Source: DASQBT01 sp049578545 (GTDB taxonomy: Bacteria; Pseudomonadota; Gammaproteobacteria; Burkholderiales; Thiobacillaceae). Taken from it: a stretch of DNA of 64,000 nucleotides. The position numbers and the translations under genes are program-made. The notes beneath the pieces were generated by a model that was not told where the DNA came from, did not search any database, and worked only from the letters and a program-made list of their open reading frames with translations. Of the stretch, positions 58,542 to 64,000 are shown one piece after another (the stretch's first letter is position 1; the number at the start of each line of letters is the position of its first letter). Where the stretch lies: the NCBI GenBank assembly GCA_049578545.1, contig JBAUMF010000043.1, positions 1 to 64,000 of the forward strand, written 5' to 3'.

Positions 58542-58829
58542 TTATGGCTGCAGTTGATGGACGCTAAAGGCCGTCTCCTGTGGGGGCGTGGCAAACCCAC
58601 CTTTGATCCCCTGTTGCATTCGGGGCATCAGGATGTCGTCGCGGAAGCGCTCCCAGCTCTCCTGGGAGTCGTGGATTGCAACAACCGTCCAGCCACCGGC
58701 CGACGGGCCAGCCGCGTGAAAGATCTGGCCCTTCGGCAGGGTGTCCCTGCTGGGATGCACCGCCGCGAGTGACGCCTCGTACTGCTCCCTGGTGCCGCCT
58801 GGAAAGAAATGCACGATTCCGTATTTCAA
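58542..58829 (-). CDS. Small ferredoxin-fold (ABM-like) protein
   Basis: 95 residues: YGIVHFFPGGTREQYEASLAAVHPSRDTLPKGQIFHAAGPSAGGWTVVAIHDSQESWERFRDDILMPRMQQG. The alternation of strand and helix with the WTVVAIHDSQESWERFRDD segment matches small dimeric alpha-beta barrel proteins related to antibiotic biosynthesis monooxygenases. The activity cannot be told from sequence. It lies 107 bp upstream of the sulfotransferase gene on the same strand. Confidence 0.75.
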   Translation of the reverse strand: MKYGIVHFFPGGTREQYEASLAAVHPSRDTLPKGQIFHAAGPSAGGWTVVAIHDSQESWERFRDDILMPRMQQGIKGGFATPPQETAFSVHQLQP

Positions 58830-59126
58830 ATTCGTCTCCTGTTAGCTCGTATGGATTCTGGTTGCCAGTTATTGCAACTCCGAAACTTGACTATAGGCGA
58901 CAAGAATGCCCGGGCAAGGCCAGTCAGGGTAAGGCAATATCAACTCAAACCAGCTGGTCGTTGGTTAACGCAGCCAAGGTAGCGAGACAATGCTATCCCG
59001 TCCAAGAATAGCATTCAGTCCTGCGGGATGGCCGAGCAACAGGCAACGGCGTTGATACAGCTGCTTGACATATATCAGGCTCTGTCACAGACGCGTCAAT
59101 TTGGGCTTTCTTTGCTCAGAGCGTGC

Positions 59127-60377
59127 CTAGTTCTGCCAAACGGCCGAAAGGTAGCGTATGCGCGGACTGGCTGATGGATCGGCTCTATCCAGCCAGATCA
59201 GATGCAGGCGTCCGGCATCATCGAGGAGAATCATCGGGTCTGTCTGAATTCCAGCGCCTGAGGCGCCAGGTACGTCGACGTTGTCCGAAAACCGCGTGCC
59301 GTTCCAGTTGGCCAACCAGATGTCCGAGTCGCCATCGCGGTCATCGTCCCAAACCGCCACAATCCTCCCCTGCTGATTCGCCCCCACTGCGGCATGCCAC
59401 TGGGCAATGTTGTCGCCAAAACTGTCCTGGACCTTTAAATTGGGGCCGAAGGTCTGACCACCGTTGTGACTGATGGCAGCGTAGACGTCGTAGCCGGATA
59501 GAAAATCCCGCTTGTCCAGCCAGACCGCCACAACGCACGAGCCGGCGAGCCCGCTTTTGCTTTGCTCCGGTGCCGCATCAACCCCGCACCGGAAAATCGT
59601 GGGACGCATGGAGCCCATGCCTGCGCCCAGTCTTCCCCCGGGCCCCGCAATCCTGTTGCCACGGAAGTCAATCAGCCGGTAAGGCAGATCGAACCTTTCT
59701 CCATCCTTGCTGTAGGACACCAGCATCACGGTATGACCGAACCTGCGGTCTTCCCACACTACAGCAGCGCTTCCATCCGCATTGACGACCATGGCCGGAT
59801 AGGTTTGATCTTGAATGGGAATGATTTTTTCCACTGTCTGTGATCGGGCGAGATGCAGGCCGTTGTGGTCGTATGCCAGCTTGCCGGCCCAGAGCTGAAG
59901 ATGGCCGCTTGCTGACTGTTCAGCCCAGGCTGCCTGCAGTCCGCCTTTGCGATCAAACGCCAGCGTAACCTGGCTGCCTTCGTTCTGACTGAGTTTCAGC
60001 GGAGTAGCCTTCTTGCCCGGTTGCACCAGAGCAACCCAGACTGCACCATTCTCTTCCCAGCCCGCGACAAACTGGCTGTCGCCAATTGCGACAACCACAG
60101 GTTCGACACAGTCCTTCGCCGACAACGTCAATTCCTTGCCGAATCCGTTCTCTGCGGCGGTGTTGAATCGGACATAACATTGGGACGTTCCGCTGCGATT
60201 GTCTTCCCAGGTTATCGCAATGCTCGCGCCTGAGACGGCCAGTCCCTGGCGATTGGAGGATTCCAGATGAGGAAAGACGCCTGGCTTTGCTTCCAGCACA
60301 TCAACCGGGGATGAAAACTGCCAGTCTGCCTGAGCGAGTCCTACCCACAGGCAGGCGGCAAGCGCTAGCGATCTCAT
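59127..60377 (-). CDS. Secreted sialidase-like beta-propeller protein
   Basis: 416 residues with signal peptide MRSLALAACLWVGLAQA. The body is made of repeated blades with Asp-box-like features (ITWEDNRSGTSQCYVRF, AAVVWEDRRFGHTVMLVSYSKDGERFDLP, VAVWLDKRDFLSGYDVYAAISHNGGQTFG, IVAVWDDDRDGDSDIWLANWNGTRFSD, LHLIWLDRADPSASPRIRYLS). This is the six-bladed propeller fold of sialidases, but the catalytic Arg triad is not evident, so an enzymatic role is uncertain. It may bind carbohydrate or protein. Its ATG overlaps the stop of the upstream thioredoxin-like gene by four bases. Confidence 0.82.
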   Translation of the reverse strand: MRSLALAACLWVGLAQADWQFSSPVDVLEAKPGVFPHLESSNRQGLAVSGASIAITWEDNRSGTSQCYVRFNTAAENGFGKELTLSAKDCVEPVVVAIGDSQFVAGWEENGAVWVALVQPGKKATPLKLSQNEGSQVTLAFDRKGGLQAAWAEQSASGHLQLWAGKLAYDHNGLHLARSQTVEKIIPIQDQTYPAMVVNADGSAAVVWEDRRFGHTVMLVSYSKDGERFDLPYRLIDFRGNRIAGPGGRLGAGMGSMRPTIFRCGVDAAPEQSKSGLAGSCVVAVWLDKRDFLSGYDVYAAISHNGGQTFGPNLKVQDSFGDNIAQWHAAVGANQQGRIVAVWDDDRDGDSDIWLANWNGTRFSDNVDVPGASGAGIQTDPMILLDDAGRLHLIWLDRADPSASPRIRYLSAVWQN

Positions 60378-60856
60378 GGCTTGTTGCCCAGAAATTCTAT
60401 GAGTGTTTGGGTTTTGTAGTTGCCGCCGGTGACATAGCGGTCGAAATCCTTGAAATCCTGCACCGTCTTGAATCCGGGCGCCTTGAAGATTTCATGACCT
60501 TGAGGAGTGAGGTAGACAAATAAAGGGGTGGCAAAGGCGTTGAAGCGAGCACCCAGTTCCGCCTCGGTGATGCGCTCCCCGCTTGGCAGATTGAGGCGCT
60601 TGTAACCTTCCGCGTCCACATAAACCAGCACGTAATGGTCGATGTAAAGTTTCCTTAAGTCCGGATTGGAGAACGTTTCCTTGTTTGTGTGTGCGCACCA
60701 GGCACAACCGTAACGGCCAAAATACAGGAAGATTGGCCTGTTCTGGGCTTTTGCCGTCTTCAGTCCCTGGTCATACGTTACGAAAGGATAGCCTTGCGGC
60801 GGATCTGCAAGGGCTAGCAACGGGAGCAGAAGAAGCAGCACAAGAATAGGTTTCAT
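60374..60856 (-). CDS. Periplasmic thioredoxin-like protein
   Basis: 160 residues, with signal peptide MKPILVLLLLLPLLALA. The redox motif is CAWC in YFGRYGCAWCAHTNKETF, and the cis-Pro is probably in FATPLFVYLTPQGHEI. It belongs to the thioredoxin-7/SoxW-like group that handles periplasmic disulfides. It lies upstream of the beta-propeller gene and overlaps it by four bases, so it may reduce or form disulfides in that protein; this is inference. Confidence 0.88.
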   Translation of the reverse strand: MKPILVLLLLLPLLALADPPQGYPFVTYDQGLKTAKAQNRPIFLYFGRYGCAWCAHTNKETFSNPDLRKLYIDHYVLVYVDAEGYKRLNLPSGERITEAELGARFNAFATPLFVYLTPQGHEIFKAPGFKTVQDFKDFDRYVTGGNYKTQTLIEFLGNKP

Positions 60857-60906
60857 GCTTCTATTCTGATAAATTGCACAGCAAGTGCAACACGTATCTT
60901 TGTGCC

Positions 60907-61479
60907 ATGAACTACAAATTTGTACCTGTTCGGATCGGACTTGTTTCCATTTCGGACCGGGCGTCGAGCGGAAAATATGAAGACAAGGGCCTTCCTGCGC
61001 TGCAGGAATGGCTGGACAGGGTGGTGGCCAACCCCACGGAGTACATTACCCGGCTTATCCCGGATGAACAGCCTCTGATCGAGTCAACCTTGAAGCAACT
61101 GGCTGATGTTGAACGGTGCTGCCTGATCCTTACTACCGGCGGCACCGGTCCGGCGCCACGTGATGTCACACCCGAGGCGACCCTCGCAGTTGCCCACAAG
61201 GTCTTGCCGGGTTTTGGCGAGGCGATGCGTGCAGTGAGTGCCAGATATGTGCCAACGGCCATTCTTTCCCGCCAAGTGGCGGTGGTGCATGGCAACAGCC
61301 TGATCATCAATTTGCCCGGCCAGCCCAAGGCCATTGGCGAAACCCTGGATGGCATTTTCCCCGCAGTACCCTATTGCATCGACCTCATAGAAGGCCCTTA
61401 TATTGAAACCAACCCCGGCCGGGTTGAAGCCTTCCGGCCAAAGTCCGCCATCCGGCATCGACCTCAAGAAATCTCTTAG
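60907..61479 (+). CDS. mog: Molybdopterin adenylyltransferase
   Basis: 190 residues from the ATG at 60907 (MNYKFVPVRIGLVSISDRASSGKYEDKG). Motifs are LILTTGGTGPAPRDVTPEAT, LPGFGEAMRAVSARYVPTAILSR and NLPGQPKAIGETLDGIFPAVPYCIDLI, all typical of MogA. It activates molybdopterin with ATP before molybdenum insertion. The enzyme is cytoplasmic. The gene precedes an EI24 protein by 10 bases, and upstream lies the thioredoxin-like gene in the opposite direction. Confidence 0.93.
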   Translation: MNYKFVPVRIGLVSISDRASSGKYEDKGLPALQEWLDRVVANPTEYITRLIPDEQPLIESTLKQLADVERCCLILTTGGTGPAPRDVTPEATLAVAHKVLPGFGEAMRAVSARYVPTAILSRQVAVVHGNSLIINLPGQPKAIGETLDGIFPAVPYCIDLIEGPYIETNPGRVEAFRPKSAIRHRPQEIS

Positions 61480-61489
61480 TGAATCCCCC

Positions 61490-62209
61490 ATGATCTCCAT
61501 TCTTGATGCCTTGGCCCAGGCACTTAAAAGCCTGTTCAGCTTTCGCATGATCTGGCTGATGGTCTGGCCGGTGCTGACATCACTGATCTTCTGGGGCGTG
61601 CTTGCGATTGTGTTTTGGACCCCGATCACGGATTTGTTCCTTCAACTGCTTTCCTACCTGCATCTGGAAACCTGGTTAACCGGAATCAAGCCCGCCTGGG
61701 TGGCAGCCGGAATTCATGCGCTGTTGGTACTTCTGGCATTTGTACCCTTGGTGATGTTCAGCGCACTGCTGCTCACCTCGATTTTTGCCGTGCCCGTGAT
61801 GCTCAAACAGGTCAGCCAAAGCCATTACCCGGCACTGGAAAGACGTCACGGCGGCAGCATCGTCGGTAGTCTGGCCAATGCGTTCATCGGCACCTTTGTT
61901 TATGTGGGACTTTGGATCGTGACCCTGCCAGCATGGTTGCTTGGCCCCATTGCGGCAATCATTCCCTTTATCGCGGCCGGTTATTTGAACCAGCGCCTGT
62001 TCAGGTATGACGCGTTATCCGAGCATGCAGACAGCGCAGAACTCAAGAAAGTCATTGAAGACAACAAGGGGCAGCTGTGGGGATTGGGGATCTTGCTGGG
62101 TCTGGTGCAGTATGTGCCCATACTGAATTTCTTTGCGCCCGTGTTTACCGGGCTGGCATTTGTTCACTTCTGCCTGGCAAAGCTCTGTCTGACGAGATAC
62201 CCAGTCTGA
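61490..62209 (+). CDS. EI24-domain (CysZ-like) membrane protein
   Basis: 239 residues from ATG 61490 (MISILDALAQALKSLFSFRMIWLMVWPVL); the frame extends upstream into the mog gene. Four or so membrane helices (IFWGVLAIVFWTPITDLF, AGIHALLVLLAFVPLVMFSALLLTSIFAVPVML, FIGTFVYVGLWIVTLPAWLLGPIAAIIPFIAAGY, LGILLGLVQYVPILNFFAPVFTGLAFVHF) and the EI24 pattern (VKQV..SHYP, SAELKKVIEDNKGQLWGLG) place it with CysZ, a sulfate permease, and related proteins. The transported ion is not shown by sequence. It is the last gene of the mog pair. Confidence 0.82.
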   Translation: MISILDALAQALKSLFSFRMIWLMVWPVLTSLIFWGVLAIVFWTPITDLFLQLLSYLHLETWLTGIKPAWVAAGIHALLVLLAFVPLVMFSALLLTSIFAVPVMLKQVSQSHYPALERRHGGSIVGSLANAFIGTFVYVGLWIVTLPAWLLGPIAAIIPFIAAGYLNQRLFRYDALSEHADSAELKKVIEDNKGQLWGLGILLGLVQYVPILNFFAPVFTGLAFVHFCLAKLCLTRYPV

Positions 62210-62346
62210 TAGCCTGCGCCTAAGGAACTTCTGCCAAGGCGGTTATCTGCGAGCAGAGCCAAGCAATCCGCTTCAATATCAAATCAATCCATGGCTTGAT
62301 CGCCACGTCGCGACGCACCTCGCGATCACAGTTCTTGCAGAAACCC

Positions 62347-63009
62347 CTAACTTTCCCTGGGTGGCGTCAGCCGCTGTTCGACAGCAAAAACAGCCGCCTC
62401 TACACGTGATGAGAGTTTCAGCTTGGCGAGAATGTTGCGAACATGGAGCTTAACGGTATCGTGGCTGATACCCAGGTCGCGCGCAATCGCTTTATTGCTC
62501 TCGCCTTTCGCCAGATAGGCCAGGATTTGCGTTTCCCTCTGGGTTAACCTGTTCAGCAGCGAACTCTTGCTGCCGTGCTTCTTCGCATCCAGCAGATTGA
62601 CCAGTTTGGCCGTCATCTGCGAAGCAACAACGGTTTCGCCTTCTGCGGCTCTGTGGATGGCGTCCACCACTTCGGCGGGTTCCATGCTCTTGAGCAGATA
62701 GCCCTGTGCCCCAGCGCGCAGGGCAGCGGCCATGTCCTCGTCGGATTCGCTTACCGTCAGGATCAATGTGGCGAAAAACAGGCCTTCTTCCCGCATCTTG
62801 TCCATCAAGGTGATGCCATCGTCGGGCCGCATGTTCAGGTCCAGCAGCACGACATCGGGTTGATGCTTAATCAGCAACTGACGAGCTTCCACCTGGTCGC
62901 CGGTAAGGCCGACAACGGAAATGCTGCCTGACATTTCCAGAAGCTCGGCCAGTCCCTTGCGAAAAAGGGTGTGATCATCCACCAAGACGACGCTGGTTTT
63001 CTCAGTCAC
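62347..63009 (-). CDS. NarL/FixJ-type response regulator
   Basis: 220 residues. The receiver domain has VVLVDDHTLFRKGLAELLE, the phospho-acceptor VVLLDLNMRPDDGI and the Lys-containing GYLLKSMEPAEVV. The LuxR-type HTH is at the C-terminus (LTQRETQILAYLAKGESNKAIARDLGISHDTVKLHVRNILAKLKLSSRVEAAVFA). It should bind DNA when phosphorylated, for example in nitrate, oxygen or respiratory control. The start shares a base with the stop of its kinase gene (ATG at 63009). Confidence 0.92.
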   Translation of the reverse strand: MTEKTSVVLVDDHTLFRKGLAELLEMSGSISVVGLTGDQVEARQLLIKHQPDVVLLDLNMRPDDGITLMDKMREEGLFFATLILTVSESDEDMAAALRAGAQGYLLKSMEPAEVVDAIHRAAEGETVVASQMTAKLVNLLDAKKHGSKSSLLNRLTQRETQILAYLAKGESNKAIARDLGISHDTVKLHVRNILAKLKLSSRVEAAVFAVEQRLTPPRES

Positions 63010-64000
63010 TATTGTCCTTTGCGTTCGGACTGCTTGGGGAAATTCAATATTACGCGGGTACCACCACCCACCCGACTCTTGATCTCCACCTTGCCGCCAA
63101 TCTTCGTCGCGCGCTCGTGCATGATGTTCATGCCAAAGTGCATGCCAGGTCCACGGTGACCCGCGGCATACAAGCCGATACCGTCATCACACACGCTTAC
63201 GGTGTAATCCTGTTCGCTTTCCTCAAGTTTTATGAGCACGTTACGCGCATAGGAATGTTTGCAAATATTGGCCAGCGCTTCCTGGGCAATACGATAAATT
63301 TGCGCTTCCTCATCCGGATTCAAATTCAGATCCCGCGTGTGATTGAGCAACTCGGTATGCGCTTCTATTTTCTTTTCAACGCCGCCAAGCAAGTCATGCA
63401 GAGCCGGGATCAGTCCACGCGAGTCCATACCCTGCCTGAACTGGGTAATCAGTTCGCGCAGGCCTGAATACGCGGACTCCAGCGCCTCATCCACATCCAC
63501 CAAAAATTTTTCCGTGAGTTTGGCATCGCCCTGGCTGACAGCCGACTCAAGCATCTTCAGGCGCATTTTCATGTACGCCAGGGTTTGAGCGAGCGAATCA
63601 TGGATTTCATTCGCCAGCATCTGGCGTTCGCTCATCAGCGTAATGCGGATATTTTCGCGGGTCAGACGGGCATTCTCGAGCGCCAGGCCAAGGTGCTCAC
63701 TGATTGAGGAAAAAAGCAGCCTGACCTCCTCCGGGACTTCCGCATCCAGAGGCATGAACAAATTGTAGACGCCCAGCAGTTGCCCCTTATGGCGAAGCGG
63801 CACGGCAAACACGCTCAGGCTGCGCTCACCGAAAAAAGCCAGATTGGCGTTTTCCCTGCACTCGTGAAGGGTGGGACCACTGTGTACCATGCGGTCACTC
63901 ATGGCCTGGCCACATGCGCCGCAACCAACGGGCACCACGGCCTCCCGGTCTACCACGTCCTGCGGCAGGCCGATCGACCCAATCAGCCGAAGCCCCTTGC
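63009..64000 (-). CDS. NarX-like sensor histidine kinase, C-terminal part (cut by window edge)
   Basis: The open frame continues past base 64000, so the N-terminus is outside; 330 residues are visible. A GAF-type domain contains GCGACGQAM and HSGPTLHECRENANLAFFGERSLSVFAVPLRHKGQLLGVYNLF. The dimerisation and phospho-acceptor helix has EIHDSLAQTLAYMKMRL (the His is the acceptor of the HisKA_3 type). The ATPase domain has EAQIYRIAQEALANICKHSYARNVLI and VCDDGIGLYAAGHRGPGMHFGMNIMHERATKIGGKVEI. The GCGACGQ cysteines may bind an iron-sulfur cluster, as in redox sensors of this type. It pairs with the adjacent regulator. Confidence 0.9.
   Translation of the reverse strand, partial: KGLRLIGSIGLPQDVVDREAVVPVGCGACGQAMSDRMVHSGPTLHECRENANLAFFGERSLSVFAVPLRHKGQLLGVYNLFMPLDAEVPEEVRLLFSSISEHLGLALENARLTRENIRITLMSERQMLANEIHDSLAQTLAYMKMRLKMLESAVSQGDAKLTEKFLVDVDEALESAYSGLRELITQFRQGMDSRGLIPALHDLLGGVEKKIEAHTELLNHTRDLNLNPDEEAQIYRIAQEALANICKHSYARNVLIKLEESEQDYTVSVCDDGIGLYAAGHRGPGMHFGMNIMHERATKIGGKVEIKSRVGGGTRVILNFPKQSERKGQ

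Noticed and set aside
1..64000. CRISPR array, phage cluster, rRNA operon
   Set aside because: No regularly spaced repeats, no phage structural genes and no rRNA sequence were seen in the window.

Overview
The window looks like a chromosomal segment of a betaproteobacterium, probably from the Nitrosomonadales (Thiobacillus/Sulfuricella/Gallionella-like). This is inferred from high G+C, from the gene pair ilvE plus a CHCC zinc-finger protein, and from general gene content. No rRNA or complete tRNA gene is present to fix the taxonomy.

Layout. 1-587: 3'-truncated sensor protein (minus strand). 1094-1138: a 3'-half fragment of a tRNA-Gly-like gene, probably an integration scar. 1312-7607: DUF6502 protein, TPR protein, RNase T2, ilvE, CHCC zinc-finger protein, DUF302 protein, NTF2-like protein, hemN. 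7681-33650: a large copper/metal and sulfur stress region. It holds a cusF-cusC-cusB-cusA efflux operon flanked by the wrecks of its own two-component system (a response regulator with a 4-bp duplication and an internally deleted kinase). Next come Met-rich proteins, a SHOCT protein, a cytochrome c, an internally duplicated lipoprotein, an intact copRS pair, a small HMA-like protein, an NfeD-like protein and a CopB-type ATPase. These are followed by a seven-gene operon (ArsR-rhodanese regulator, persulfide dioxygenase-like hydrolase, DUF3147, CDF-like transporter, MFS, periplasmic rhodanese, methyltransferase), an ISL3 remnant and a second Met-rich protein. 33845-35804: phosphomannomutase and a glycine-rich RRM protein. 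36285-42827: accessory islet with an 875-aa lectin/DUF3892 protein, a lipoprotein metalloprotease with a partner, gene remnants and a broken VOC gene. 43037-64000: mostly housekeeping and signalling genes (HDOD/degenerate EAL protein, DevCAB-like exporter, FKBP-methyltransferase fusion, GGDEF-EAL protein, glycosyltransferase, CorA, methyltransferase, broken VOC gene, sulfotransferase, beta-propeller plus thioredoxin, MogA, EI24 protein, NarL-type regulator and NarX-like kinase).

How it fits together. A 16-bp dyad with consensus ATKAC(N6)GTMAT occurs five times, only next to copper genes (14467, 15361, 17386, 22258, 31335). In three copies it is followed at exactly the same distance by GTCAGC. 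I read this as the CopR/CusR box of one regulon. The local cus regulator is broken and the copRS pair at 20094-22198 is intact, so copRS may drive every one of these promoters. The CPH-type ATPase would export Cu(I) to the periplasm. CusCFBA would remove it from the cell, and the Met-rich periplasmic proteins would buffer it. The ArsR-rhodanese operon is probably a separate sulfur/persulfide or metalloid response unit with its own operator.

Several frameshifts and IS fragments (IS3, ISL3, tRNA and HDOD scraps) show that the accessory part has been rearranged repeatedly.
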